A DNA stretch of 64,000 nt from Anodontia alba. Its lineage: Eukaryota > Mollusca > Bivalvia > Lucinida > Lucinidae. The stretch lies in NCBI GenBank assembly GCA_964016985.1, contig OZ024825.1, positions 30,185,893 through 30,249,892 on the forward strand, given 5' to 3'. Positions 48,901-55,419 of this stretch are shown here, piece by piece. The notes below the pieces were generated by a model that saw only the letters and a list, made by a program, of their open reading frames with translations, did no database searches and had not been told where the DNA came from. The stretch's first letter is position 1. The number at the start of each line of letters is the position of its first letter. A program made the position numbers and the translations under genes.

Positions 48901-49853
48901 GTCTATTGTATCTGGCTTTCTGTTATGTCCCTTGACCTCAGGGTCAAGGTCACAGATAAAATTTGTTAAGCACATTGGAAAACGGTTTTCTGGCTGTATC
49001 TTCTAGACAATGGAAGGGATTGACTTTAAATCTTATACATGGCTTCCTTACACTGGGAGCTTTATCTGGTTGGTGTGTCAGTGGCCTTAAATCAGGGCCA
49101 AGGTCACAGCTGAATTAACTTGCTTACCCATTTTCAATTTATTTTGACTGGAAGCTGATAGGCTTATTGCTATCTTAGGTTTTTTTTTATGCCCTCAAAT
49201 TCGAAAAGGTTGGAGGGGCATATTGCTTTTGGATCATTTGTTTATCTGTCCATCCATTCATCATGCTTTTCTTGTGAGCAGGATATCTTGAGAACTATTT
49301 TAGCTAGGGCCTTGAAACTTGGTGATTGGTATTGTGGCTGAAGAGTAGATCACCTGAGTAACTTAAAAAAAAATCTAATTTAATTTTGTCAGAGTTATGT
49401 TCCTTTTCAGCTTTGGCATTTTGTATGGACAAGCATATAGTTGGGGGGCAAAATGTTTTACAAACTTATTTCTAGCTGAAAAAGAATAGTGATTGTATCA
49501 TCTAACCCATTTCCATCCATCCGTCTCTCCATCCATATGTCTTGTTTTAATTTATCAGGCAGAAAACTGGTTTAACTCATTTTCATATCAGTGTTAATAT
49601 TCTTACAGATGTTTCAATCTTATAAAAGCCTGAACATGTTCTCTTTTATTTCAGGCAAGAAACTCCAGTGGACATACAATTTGAAAAGAAAACATCCTCA
49701 GGGGAACCCAATGGTTCCAGAATATTTGGTGATTGTGATGTGTTCATGAGAGAATTGATGAAAAATGTGTTCACTGTAGAAGAACTTAATGTCTGGGAGA
49801 AAGACAGGGATGAAAGAATGAAAAAATACAACAAACAGAGGGATACTACCTGA
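36862..49853 (+). CDS. SIRT7-like: Class IV sirtuin (SIRT6/SIRT7-type), 7 exons
   Basis: This is an NAD+-dependent protein lysine deacylase; class IV members are usually nuclear (family knowledge). Coding exons: 36862-36972, 40458-40546, 41173-41348, 44513-44692, 45777-46132, 47130-47323, 49655-49853. All junctions are GT-AG, the phases agree, and the sum is 1305 nt or 434 residues. Residues 8-58 hold C8-x4-C13 and H55-x2-C58, a possible zinc site. The Rossmann motif TGAGISTSAGIGDYRG covers 125-140. SQNGDGLH is 217-224. The catalytic His is H238 in SELHGN. Zinc ligands are C246/C249 and C301/C306 (TGRKC..GCRG). LGTTLQVTP is 342-350. Extra features are an acidic insert (about 150-190) and a second CxxC (C288/C291). 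The start follows an in-frame TGA (36844), and the first exon begins at the acceptor 36840, so a 5' untranslated exon lies upstream, unplaced. Confidence 0.93.
37136..37245. repeat. HP-A half element
   Basis: GAGCCTCACTCAGGTGCTTC then AAATGAGTACCCACAATATA and GTGGAGAAATAAGAAAATAT; the left half is missing. Confidence 0.55.
37307..37800. repeat. Large HP-A relative, ends AATTACCGCAC
   Basis: ACTAATTACCGCACTGCGCT at the left and GTATGTGCGGTAATTAGG at the right are inverted ends. The centre is a hairpin ACATATGTTGTTGGTACTCA.. whose right arm has expanded into a minisatellite. A second copy lies at 56357-56940. Confidence 0.7.
37506..37700 (+). repeat. 39-bp minisatellite, five units
   Basis: Units beginning GACTTGTCAAGGCAATTCAA start at 37545, 37584, 37623 and 37662, preceded by one variant unit at 37506. 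Each ends TACCAACAACATAT. The unit is the right arm of the surrounding hairpin. Confidence 0.95.
37800..37960. repeat. Degenerate HP-A remnant
   Basis: TTTCTATTTTGTTATAAAAA..CACCTCTAATAAGTACCCTC and TTTTGGAGAAATAAGACAAA. Confidence 0.45.
38022..38207. repeat. HP-H element, deleted core
   Basis: The ends GGTAAATGTCCTAAAATTTT and AAAATTTTAGGACATTTACC are perfectly inverted. TTTTGCTTTTTATGCAGC and TTTTTCATATGTCATTTTGT lie inside. Confidence 0.8.
38259..38450. repeat. HP-A element
   Basis: It begins ACCCCAGATAAGATACCG and ends GCCTTATCTGGAGCTATG. The core GTTACTCATTGGAAGTTCC pairs with GCGCTTCTAATTAGTATCC. Confidence 0.75.
38700..38866. repeat. HP-A element
   Basis: ATATTTCTCCACGAAACATA and TTCATGGAGAAATAAGAAAA arms flank GTGGGTCATTATTAGAAGCA; the right end is CTTATCGAGGGCTATG. 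Confidence 0.7.
38866..39020. repeat. HP-E element
   Basis: It has GGAGTAGACAACATC, ACAATTCACATGAAATGCTA and the end TTCTTAGCACTTTAAGGGTT. Confidence 0.6.
39122..40035 (-). mobile_element. Truncated mariner element
   Basis: One end is seen after TA (39120-39121): TGAGGGATGTTCCAAAACTT. The sequence then carries a transposase relic and stops within the N-terminal coding region near 40035. No matching opposite end was found, so it is truncated. It sits in sirtuin intron 1 in reverse orientation and belongs to a different lineage from the 18008 element. Confidence 0.8.
39200..40033 (-). pseudogene. Mariner transposase relic
   Basis: Readable parts from the N-terminal side are IIEKDARFTVRQLAQMTTLG, then PICSPMSRNVR-like broken sequence, then LTDEQERTRVQTAKQLLKKY. 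The GDETWIHFYEPKRKVDNRIW motif holds the first catalytic Asp (39577-39858 is open). Downstream, several frameshifts and stops remove a continuous frame; GHVHLLHDDAQAHKSLKC-like and PNFFLFPKLKKHLSGRRYR-like segments can be followed in shifting frames. Confidence 0.8.
40458..40546 (+). CDS. SIRT7-like: Sirtuin exon 2 (HxxC part of zinc cluster)
   Basis: The acceptor is TAATTGTTGCAG| and the donor is TCCAG|GTACTT. It encodes VHEKFLVNWKSNGEAEFHVH, then CWETLLKLS, plus two bases. Phase 0 in and phase 2 out fit exons 1 and 3 exactly. It supplies H55 and C58. It is too short to stand out as an ORF. Confidence 0.88.
40880..41012. repeat. HP-H fragment
   Basis: GGCAAACAGTGTAGGACCTG and TTTAGGAGAATTACCATAC; the core is eroded. 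Confidence 0.5.
41173..41348 (+). CDS. SIRT7-like: Sirtuin exon 3
   Basis: The acceptor is ATTCTCTTTTCCAG| and the donor is ACTG|GTATTG. It encodes SRKTKLKPSEIFMVKEEKAL to RVADWIKLAKHCVAFT and the first base of the G of GAGIS. The basic stretch SRKTKLK could act in nuclear localisation (inference). Confidence 0.93.
41670..41721. repeat. Perfect 23-bp hairpin
   Basis: AAAAATATTGTGGAAAAGAG extends to GAG, then a six-base loop AAATTG, then the exact complement. It is absent from the sister copy at 50904. Confidence 0.9.
41736..42044 (+). mobile_element. tRNA-derived SINE, full length
   Basis: The head is tRNA-like: A box TGGCTCAGTTGG and B box GTTCAACCCC within CCGGCCTCGG..CCGAGGTCGG. The body has AGTTTCTGGCGAAAGAATGT and ends CAACACAAACAAACAAA. 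The 11-bp target duplication CATGTTGTTAG lies at 41725-41735 and 42045-42055. Confidence 0.95.
42138..42250. repeat. HP-A element
   Basis: TATGTTGTGGGTACTGATTA and AATGAGTACCCACAACATAT pair; the flanks are TTATTCCTCAAAGAAA and TTTTCTTTGAAAAA. Confidence 0.7.
42320..42790. repeat. HP-A element with SINE in its right end
   Basis: TACTTATTAGAAGTGCCTCA pairs with TGAGGCACTTCTAATGAGTA. The right end TTATCTGG is separated from AGCTA by the SINE at 42456-42761. Confidence 0.75.
42456..42761 (+). mobile_element. tRNA-derived SINE, full length
   Basis: The head GCCGGCCTCGGTGGCTCAGT includes B box GGTTCGACCCC. The 12-bp target duplication AATGCTATATGG lies at 42444-42455 and 42762-42773. It is nearly identical to the copy 700 bp upstream. 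Confidence 0.95.
43033..43260. repeat. Hairpin element with TTAACCCATTGTAG ends and HP-G core
   Basis: TTAACCCATTGTAGGCGGG and GTCTACAATGGGTTAA are inverted ends. The core GACACCACAGAATGCAGCAT between CTGCAGACCTAGATC and GATCAGGGTCTCCACTG is the HP-G core. Confidence 0.75.
43428..43582. repeat. HP-H element, right end lost
   Basis: GTAAATGTCCTAAAATTTCA starts it. GCAGACCGAGATCAGACTGC and CAGTCTGATCAGGGTCTTCA form the core. It breaks into a SINE tail fragment. Confidence 0.7.
43582..43668 (+). repeat. SINE 3' fragment
   Basis: TGTGCACAAGTACTGGTTAA and CTTAGAGGACTAAGCCTGCC match the SINE body; there is no head. Confidence 0.75.
43669..43866 (-). repeat. HP-B hairpin element, copy 7
   Basis: Reverse orientation. 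The perfect core is GATCCAGATCAGTTGGCTTC, TTCAGAAGCC and the complement. It ends GCACGACAAGGATTAA. Confidence 0.8.
43975..44150. repeat. HP-A element, diverged
   Basis: The left end CAGATAAGAGGCGTATTC and right end CACCTTATCTGGACCTATG are seen. The core GTACACACTAGAAGTACCTC pairs imperfectly. Confidence 0.65.
44160..44512 (+). repeat. Intronic 45-bp repeats, each with a splice-acceptor-like end
   Basis: TATATCTATGTCTAG, TATATCTGTTTCTAG and TATATCTATTTCTAG (ending about 44180, 44222 and 44470) each lead into ATCTGAACTCATGTATAA-like sequence. The fourth, TATATCTGTGTCTAG, is the real exon 4 acceptor (44511-44512). Confidence 0.85.
44252..44455. mobile_element. 204-bp palindromic MITE with TA duplication
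   Basis: The ends CAGTAAAACCTGTGTAAGA and CTTACACAGGTTTTACTG are inverted. The stem continues TGGTTGATGTGGAAA with TTTCCACATCAACCA and TACATGTCATGTAATTTT with its complement. TA flanks both sides (44250-44251 and 44456-44457). It lies inside the 45-bp repeats. Confidence 0.9.
44513..44692 (+). CDS. SIRT7-like: Sirtuin exon 4 (NAD-binding motif)
   Basis: It begins with the last two bases of Gly126, then AGISTSAGIGDYRGKAGKWT, then the acidic insert ASDEPAQKKSKLDDSVADTE. Phase 1 in and out. The donor is GATG|GTAATA. The insert separates the DYRG loop from PTYTH and is longer than in vertebrate SIRT6. Confidence 0.95.
44736..44979. repeat. HP-F hairpin element, copy 1
   Basis: The ends are TTAACTCTTAAAGTGCCAA and TTGGCATTTTAAGGGTTAA. 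The core is GACCCAGATCAGACTGCTCC, TTTA and the complement. Confidence 0.85.
44998..45125. repeat. HP-D left half
   Basis: TTAACCTTTACCCCTCTCTG through GACATTTCATGCAAATTGTC; the right half is absent. Confidence 0.6.
45222..45461. repeat. Inverted-repeat element, ends GCCAGCGC..AACCTACAATA
   Basis: The left end GTGCACAACAAAACCTGTAA and right end TTGTAGGTTTTGTCAGGCGC are inverted. Internal CAGACTGCGTGAATGCGCAG and AGTCTTCGCT are shared with 63760-63996. Confidence 0.75.
45538..45736 (+). repeat. HP-B hairpin element, copy 8
   Basis: TTACCCTTGTCTTGCTGAAT begins it. The core GATCTAGATCAGTTGGCTTC has a shortened right arm. It ends 41 bp before sirtuin exon 5. Confidence 0.75.
45777..46132 (+). 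CDS. SIRT7-like: Sirtuin exon 5 (catalytic His and zinc region)
   Basis: The acceptor is TAATTTTTCAG| and the donor AAG|GTATTA. It encodes PTYTHEALVKLMEAGYLKYV, SQNGDGLHGLSGIPKDKISE, LHGNVFIEKCELCGTEFDRK, then an acidic spacer and KKCERCGLSHRTGRKCDKK. It holds H238, C246, C249, C288, C291 and C301. Confidence 0.95.
46185..46312. repeat. Hairpin element just after exon 5
   Basis: TGTTTATTTGATATGAAAAA pairs with TTTTTCATATCAAGCAAACA, and TCTGTCGCAAAGGAG with CTCCTGAGTGACAGA. It starts 53 bp past the exon 5 donor. Confidence 0.8.
46313..47129. other. Sirtuin intron 5, unassigned
   Basis: No recognisable element or exon. A 9-10 base A run lies at 47019. Confidence 0.5.
47130..47323 (+). CDS. 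SIRT7-like: Sirtuin exon 6
   Basis: The acceptor is TGTAATTCCAG| and the donor AACAG|GTATAG. It encodes GCRGYLMDTIINFRDLLGEE.., CDVMLCLGTTLQVTPACHLV.. and RRKLVICN. It supplies the fourth zinc ligand C306 and the conserved GTTLQ NAD-contact segment. Confidence 0.95.
47376..47450. repeat. Hairpin just after exon 6
   Basis: GGCCCAGATCAGACTGCGCA then TCC then GCGCAGTCTGATCTGGGCC forms a near-perfect stem, extended by GCGGACAG and CTGTCCGC. It begins about 50 bp past the donor. Confidence 0.9.
47451..48218. other. Sirtuin intron 6, unassigned part
   Basis: A decayed HP core (GATCAGACTATATATCTCTG) lies near 47497. A local repeat TTGGTCAAGATATTTCTATT lies at 47981 and 48030. There are no exons. 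Confidence 0.5.
48219..48565. repeat. Pogo-like MITE with HP hairpin nested
   Basis: The ends are TCAGTAAACCCTCGTTACAA and GTAATGAGGGTTGACTGTA. Inside, ACATATGTTTTGGATATTTG and its complement (48357-48425) form an HP-A-like stem with core AGAATTGTCTCATTGAGGCA. Confidence 0.75.
48626..48868. repeat. Palindromic element, ends GGGCCCAGGTGTTCAAAGC
   Basis: The right end GCTTTGAGCAACTGGGCCC is inverted to the left. The inner stem is TTTTTTGCTGAAAAAATGTG with ACATTTTTTCAGCAAAAAA, and GCTAACGA with TCGTTAGC-like pieces. Confidence 0.8.
48880..49470 (+). repeat. Two dispersed repeats
   Basis: 48880-49170 has two units with CAGGGTCAAGGTCACAG and CAGGGCCAAGGTCACAG. 49185-49460 has TATGCCCTCAAATTCGAAAA, GTTGGAGGGGCATATTGCTT and ATAGTTGGGGGGCAAAA, like the 14030-14500 repeat in reverse order. 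Confidence 0.55.
49655..49853 (+). CDS. SIRT7-like: Sirtuin exon 7 (last)
   Basis: The acceptor is CTTTTATTTCAG|. It encodes QETPVDIQFEKKTSSGEPNG, SRIFGDCDVFMRELMKNVF and a charged tail ending NKQRDTT, then TGA. The GDCDVFMRELM segment aligns with the GxxDEVMxxLM end of SIRT6-type catalytic cores. Confidence 0.95.
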
Positions 49854-50335
49854 TATTTAATGGGAACTTAAACACTTTCAAGGGAGACAACTCACAAAAA
49901 TTTTGCTTCACCTCTGAAAGGAAAGAATTTTCTCATCACTAGGGCTGTCAGGTTTACAAAAATCTGTAAGCATTTACATGGAAGGTCATACAGGAAACAA
50001 TTCCATGTATCCCAAATGGTTTCGAATTCATTTTACAGCAAGACAAGAAGAGTGAACTTGTGTTATTTAATGCTAACTTTTTACCTGTTCTGATAAATTT
50101 CCATCCAAGGAAGATATGCATTCAGTCACATGCATTTCGAGAAAACAGTGGAGAGGTTACATTAGAATGTTACAGCTGCGTAATTGCCAATTACTTTGAA
50201 GATGCTGCTGTACTGTGCATGGGATTGACCCTTTTCTGATTGGAGCAAATATTGAGGGGACATCAGAGATAACATTTCATGATAGCCTGGTTGGCTGAAC
50301 TGAAGTGTGGGTAGTTTGATAAAAGGAATAAAATG
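49854..50335 (+). other. SIRT7-like: Sirtuin 3' UTR candidate
   Basis: The first AATAAA hexamer with a plausible spacing after the stop is at 50327-50332. An HP-I-like piece (TTTCAAGGGAGACAACTCAC then CTGAAAGGAAAGAATTTTCT) lies at 49876-49935. Confidence 0.4.
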
Positions 50336-50619
50336 AAACAAAACACTGAATTCTGCAAAAGTTAATTCAGCTCTTGATGGCAAAACTTCTGTTTTGCACA
50401 GATTGCACGTCGCCTTCTTCTTGTCATCAGGGTAATTGTCAATGACAGTTAAAGACTGCCAAACTCAGGATCGGAGATTTTTTAGGTGAAAGAGCGCAAG
50501 AAAAAGGAAGTGACGATTATTATGATGTAAAACTTTAATGATGTCGTGTAAACGGGCAGTCAAATTTGTAAATGTTTTCTACACAAACGCAAAGCGCTTC
50601 CGGTTACATGTTTAAACGT

Positions 50620-50775
50620 GATAGCCCTACTCCTCACTGGGAGCAAATTCTTTTCTTTCAGAGTAGATCCCTTTTCAGGAGGGGACTAGTGTCACAAGAT
50701 GTCACAAAGTTTTCTCCCTTGTCAGAAATGGGGATGGTATGGGGAGTGGGGAATCTACCATATGAGTCCATTCAC
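50620..50775. repeat. HP-I right half
   Basis: CTGGGAGCAAATTCTTTTCT then AGAGTAGATCCCTTTTCAGG and CTCCCTTGTCAGAAATGGGG. The matching left half may be 49876-49935. Confidence 0.55.
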
Positions 50776-50903
50776 TTTAAAAAAAAAAAAAATAATAAAC
50801 TGAGGTTTAATATGAAAATACAGTCCTACAGTCCTAATGGCATATGCTAACAGTGAAGGCCCAGACTAGGCTGTCATATCTCTAGATAAGAGATGTTTCC
50901 AGA

Positions 50904-51165
50904 TACAGTCAACTCTCGTTATCTCGACCTCGCTTATCTCGAATAACCGCTTATCTCGAAGTGAAATCTGGTCCCTGCCTAAAGATGAAAATCTAACAAA
51001 GTGTAATAAAATATATCTCGAATTTCAAGAGTCCAATCACATATACATTTGTTAAATGTGGTTGTTCGATTTATTTTTTCCTCAATTCTGCAATTCTGAT
51101 ATGTCGAGGTACGGATATCTCGAATATTTGAGACTTGGACTTCGAAATAACGAGACTCGACTGTA
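50904..51165. repeat. Pogo/Tigger-like inverted-repeat element, copy 2
   Basis: Reverse orientation to 41508. The ends are TACAGTCAACTCTCGTTATC and ATAACGAGACTCGACTGTA. It is uninterrupted, 262 bp. Confidence 0.85.
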
Positions 51166-51251
51166 CATATTTCTATTTCTGCTTGAGGTCAGTGAGTAAC
51201 TTCTAATGAGTACCTACAACATATGTTTTCCTGGCAAAATAAGCAGAATAT

Positions 51252-51544
51252 TGGCAGCCCCCGCGGCTCAGTCGGATAAGAATCTGACTGGTGATCAGGA
51301 AGTCGCGGGTTCGATCCCAACGGGTCCGGCAACATTCTTTTGTAGAGATCAATCATGTAATATTTTCTATGGTCATTCTCTCCCTTCTGCTTATTCAAGC
51401 TGGCAAAAGAATGTAAACAAATACTGGTTAATGGCCTAGAGGTCTTAGCCTGTCCAGGAAAAGGGTGGTTACGAAAACGGACTGGCTCGACATGACCCTA
51501 ATGGGTTGACTGAGCTGTAAAACCTCAACTCAGTCAATCAATAT
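51252..51544 (+). mobile_element. tRNA-derived SINE, older subfamily
   Basis: The head GCAGCCCCCGCGGCTCAGTC has B box GGTTCGATCCC. The anticodon-like stem TCTGA/TCAGG pairs. The body is diverged and the tail is CAACTCAGTCAATCA. The target duplication GCAGAATAT / GCAAAATAT has one mismatch. Confidence 0.9.
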
Positions 51545-51573
51545 GCAAAATATCAATACTTTTATTGCCATCT

Positions 51574-51881
51574 GCTGGCCTCGGTGGCTCAGTTGGATGC
51601 GCAATCCGACTGGAGACCAGGAGGTCGTGGGTTCTACCCCGCCGAGGTCGGCAACATTCTTTCATGGAGATTGATCATGAAATATTTTCTACGGTCATTC
51701 TCTCCCTTCTGCTGATTCAAGAAGGGCAGTTGTCAGTTTCTGGCAAAAGAATGTGCACAATACTGGTTAACCGCTTAGAGGACTAAGCCTGCCCAGTAAA
51801 CATGTGGTTAGGTAAACTGACCGCGCTCGACATGACCCCATTGGGTTGACTGGGCCGTAAAACCTCAACACAAACAAACAA
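51574..51881 (+). mobile_element. tRNA-derived SINE, full length
   Basis: The head GCTGGCCTCGGTGGCTCAGT leads into a body like the 41736 and 42456 copies, with tail CAACACAAACAAACAA. The target duplication is ATTGCC(A/TTA)TCT. Confidence 0.92.
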
Positions 51882-52108
51882 ATTGCCTTATCTACAGCTC
51901 AGGTATATTTTCTTATTTTGTGGCTCAATTTATAACATACCATATTTATAACATACCTGCATGGTGGACAGTGAAGATCCTGACCTGTGTAGATGTGTAT
52001 GCTGGTCTAGGTATTAATACCAGCTTGTATTTTATTCTGGTTTCCATGTTCTCAGGGATTGCCAGACTTTCGGGCTTTCAACCATATTTACTCTAAATAT
52101 TCAGACGC

Positions 52109-52407
52109 CCTAACCTTTACTACTCTCTGCGCTAATCCAGCAGATGACAAATTGATATTTTTCTTAATTTCCCCAGAAAACAGGATTTGACATTTCATGC
52201 AAATTGTCTCCATTGGAGACAATTTGCATGAAATGTCAAAACCTGTTTTTTATCCCCAGAAAACAGGATTTGAATTTCATGCAAATTGTCTCCATTGAAG
52301 ACAATTTGCATGAAATGTCAAAACTATTTTCTGGGAAAGATAAGAAAAATATTTCAGTATGTCGTCTGCTGAAAATTTTACACAGAGTGCTAAGCATTAA
52401 CTCTTCA
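52109..52407. repeat. HP-D element with duplicated core
   Basis: It runs TAACCTTTACTACTCTCTGC to CAGAGTGCTAAGCATTAA. GACATTTCATGCAAATTGTC, TCCATTGGAGAC and the complement is followed by a second hairpin copy at 52255-52325. Confidence 0.85.
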
Positions 52408-52439
52408 CATATTGTCTTAAAATTGAATAAGTCCATTTG

Positions 52440-52548
52440 GTAGCCTGATGATATGCTTGAAATGTTGTGATAGAATGGTAAATAATTGAGGTTTACACTA
52501 CTTGCTCAGGCCTGTCTGTGATTATTTAGGATAAATAAGGTATCTGTA
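52440..52548. repeat. HP-G fragment
   Basis: GGTTTACACTACTTGCTCAG and TATTTAGGATAAATAAGGT; there is no left arm. Confidence 0.4.
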
Positions 52549-52817
52549 GATTATGACTCAATCATGTTTGATCAGTGTGTGGCTTTGAATGTTTGAATGC
52601 ATATCAGAGATATATGGCACACTTTAAAAGAAAAAATAATTTACCCTAAAAGTTCAGAATTGTAGCAGACAGCTTTCTTTCTTTCTTAATTTATATTTAT
52701 TTATATTGTTTATTTTTTTGAGAAAATAAGGCTTGCATTTCATGCAGAAGGTAACTTATTTTTCAGGAAACTAAATGTATTTAAAAAAAAAATGTTGTTG
52801 CTGTTGTGACTTGGCTT

Positions 52818-52962
52818 TAACCATTACCACTATGGGCAAATTCAGCAGACAACAAATCCATGATATTTTTCCTGGAAAACAGAGTTTGACATTTCATGTA
52901 AATTGTCTCTTCTGTACATTGTCTGCTGAAAATTTTATCCAGAGTGCTAAGCATTGAGGGCT
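52818..52962. repeat. HP-D element, shortened
   Basis: TAACCATTACCACTATGGGC to ATCCAGAGTGCTAAGCATT, with one arm GACATTTCATGTAAATTGTC. Confidence 0.7.
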
Positions 52963-53084
52963 GATACACATGTGAACATCGGTGGCCAGGACTGTCTGCC
53001 TATCAGTTATAGATTCAGTGCAGTCTGATCAGACATTTCCTGCCTATGCACTTTACAGAATCTCTAACCCAGAAAGAAGGAAAA

Positions 53085-53177
53085 CCACCTATCAGATGAT
53101 TCACATGGAATTGCAAGTTTTTTTCTCTGAAAAAAAGAATGTCGTCTGCTACAAATTTTCTTAGTGCTTTTAGGGTT
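53085..53177. repeat. HP-E right half
   Basis: TCACATGGAATTGCAAG, GTCGTCTGCTACAAATTTTC and TTAGTGCTTTTAGGGTT. Confidence 0.5.
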
Positions 53178-53399
53178 CAGGTTTGAAAAGTTAATTGTAT
53201 TTGCATTGTGAACTATTTGGCAGTCGTTCATTAGTTCATATAATACAAATGTACCTAGAAGCCTTTGACATTTGAACCAATGCCACTTATTTCATAATAC
53301 AGAATTCTGTAACCTGTAAAGATAGCCAAAATTGTATCACTGAAAGCAGTTGTGATTAGTATTATCATTGTTATTATTATATTTTATTTTTGGTATTTA

Positions 53400-53545
53400 A
53401 AAGCTTTGACATTTTATGCAAATTGTCTTCTAATTGTGAAAGCCTGTTTTCAGGGAGTCAATAAAGGCATGAAATATCAAAGCCTATTTTCTGGGGAAAA
53501 TGAGAAAGATATTTAAAAATGTTGTGCTGAACAAAGTGCTGTATT
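53400..53545. repeat. HP-D element, diverged
   Basis: GCTTTGACATTTTATGCAAA and GGCATGAAATATCAAAGCC flank an eroded centre; it ends GAACAAAGTGCTG. Confidence 0.6.
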
Positions 53546-53594
53546 TTGCTGGCAGAGAATGGGTCCAGGCTTTGAATATGCACAGATTTCAGAT

Positions 53595-53762
53595 AACACA
53601 CTTTTTTCAACCAAAAAGTACTGATAATTTTGTTTATTTCTACATGAAAACGTATGTTGTGGGTACTGATTGGAAGTACCTCAGCAAGGTGCTTCTAATG
53701 TGTTTTTGTGGAGAAATAAAGAAAATATTTCATGGACGCCCCCTTTATCTGGAGCTATGAGA
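53595..53762. repeat. HP-A element
   Basis: TTTTTTCAACCAAAAAGTAC, TTGTGGGTACTGATTGGAAG and GTGCTTCTAATG; it ends TTTATCTGGAGCTATG. Confidence 0.75.
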
Positions 53763-54027
53763 GTTGTTTGGGTTGTTTTTGCATATCTGAGGTGCAGTGT
53801 GAGAAACAACATCTTCAGACCTGACTGTGTGCAATGGGGAACTGTATCCATGCAGTCTGACCAGTTTTTACTGGGTGCTGCTTGGATAGTCATAATCCAA
53901 GGTTTATTCCAACTGACAATGAAGACCCATCAGACTGCATGGATTTGCAAGCCTATCTGAGTCTTTGCTGTATGCACACACCTGATGGTACATTTCCTCA
54001 TGTTGCAGCTCATATAAAACTAGTGAT

Positions 54028-54262
54028 ATTTTACCCATACCCATTGGGCACACAACAATCAGTCAACATTGCATCAAGGTTGATGCAACGTCATCCTTGA
54101 TGCAATGTTGTATAAATGTCATGTGCCCAGTGGGTATTTCTCATTTTATCTGTGATGTTTATACAACATGGCATCAAGGTCGATGCAACGTCATGACATT
54201 GCATCAACCTTGATGCAACATTGTATAAATGTCATGTGCCCACTGGGTATTTACTCATTTTA
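54028..54262. repeat. Twin palindromic elements with ACCCAYTGGGCAC ends
   Basis: CATACCCATTGGGCACACAA and CATGTGCCCAGTGGGTATT bound the first stem (CATTGCATCAAGGTTGATGC, complement included). A second, CATGGCATCAAGGTCGATGC to CATGTGCCCACTGGGTATT, follows directly with a shared CTCATTTTATCTGTGATGT link. Confidence 0.85.
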
Positions 54263-54404
54263 TCTGTGATGTAGTAAGGCAGCAGTAATGATGTGGTTCA
54301 GTCAGAGTCTGCACTGTTTGCGATATTTGTTAATGCATTTTAGACATCTCATCAGAGAAGCTTTTGCCAGTCTCAAATGGTCTCTTATTATTCTATATTC
54401 AATG

Positions 54405-54603
54405 TTAACCCTTGTCCTGCTGAACCCGGATATACCCTGTTTTGCAAACAGTGTAGATCCAGATCGGTTGGCAACTGATCTGGATCTGCACTGTTTGCCA
54501 TCAAGTATGCAAATTTATAGCAACAATGTGGATCAAGTAACCTGATTGGCTGAAAATTAGAAGTGGGCATGGCATCTTAATTTAATAACAGGACAAGGCT
54601 TAA
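54405..54603 (-). repeat. HP-B hairpin element, copy 9
   Basis: Reverse orientation. TTAACCCTTGTCCTGCTGAA begins it. The core AGATCCAGATCGGTTGGCAA has a short loop. It ends AACAGGACAAGGCTTAA. Confidence 0.8.
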
Positions 54604-55016
54604 ATTAAGACCTCCCCACTAATAAGATCACTTTTTGGCAGTCCCAAAGATGATCTTAATAGCTGAATTTTACTGTATTCACAATAAATTTTTATGTTTT
54701 TATTATACTGATCAAAAGAAGCAAAGCATCACTGAACTAAATTTCTATTTGTTTCACATCAGAATTTTTTTTTAGTTTAAATTTCCATTTTTGATGTAAG
54801 TTTTTGACACAAGAAAGTGTTTAAATGATTTCCGATAAAACAGAAAGGAAAAGAAAACAAATGCAAAAAATATAAAGCTAGGGAAATGTAACTTTGACTG
54901 TAGTTTCCAAGAAAAAATATTTTTATGAAACATATCAAAAGAAAAAAAAAATGTGCATGATTTTAGTACTCTGCTACCTTATTCTGAACGCAGGAACAAT
55001 CTGAAATCATTATGGC
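54604..55016. other. No gene recognised
   Basis: A-rich sequence with poly-A runs; no exon or hairpin was found. Confidence 0.5.
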
Positions 55017-55261
55017 TTAACCCTTAAAGCACCAGTCACAACTATTGTCATCTGCTTTGTCTTCTGCCGGTTATTTTAAAAGTCATTTCTGCAAACAGAG
55101 TGGACCCAGATCAGACTGCTCCTTTAGGAGCAGTCTGATCAGGGTCCACACTGTTTGCCTGTATACAAAAATAGGTTGGAAAAGTCTGCAAGAATATTTA
55201 GCATACGACATAAACAGACGACATTTTCAGATGCAGTTTTTCTTGGCGCTTTAAGGGTTAA
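55017..55261. repeat. HP-F hairpin element, copy 2
   Basis: TTAACCCTTAAAGCACCAG and TTGGCGCTTTAAGGGTTAA are inverted ends. The core is CCCAGATCAGACTGCTCCTT with complement. It is full length, 245 bp. Confidence 0.9.
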
Positions 55262-55294
55262 TATACTTGGTTATACTTGGTTAAAATTTGGGCA

Positions 55295-55402
55295 GATGAC
55301 ATTTTCAGATACCCTCCTTATTAAATATCAGACTCTGCTTTCTAGAAAAGATCAATCATTTTGTTGTTTGCTGAATTAGTCCTGAGAATGCTAAAGATTA
55401 AA
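55295..55402. repeat. HP-D right part
   Basis: GCAGATGACATTTTCAGATA, CAGACTCTGCTTTCTAGAAA and GAGAATGCTAAAGATTAA. Confidence 0.45.
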
Positions 55403-55419
55403 AGCTTATGACATAGTTC

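Larger units (their letters stand above)
51180..51910. repeat. HP-A element split by two SINEs
   Basis: GTAACTTCTAATGAGTACCT, CATATGTTTTCCTGGCAAAA and TAAGCAGAATAT precede the first SINE. CAATACTTTTATTGCC precedes the second, and TTATCTACAGCTC follows it. Together they give the right half of an HP-A element. Confidence 0.75.
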
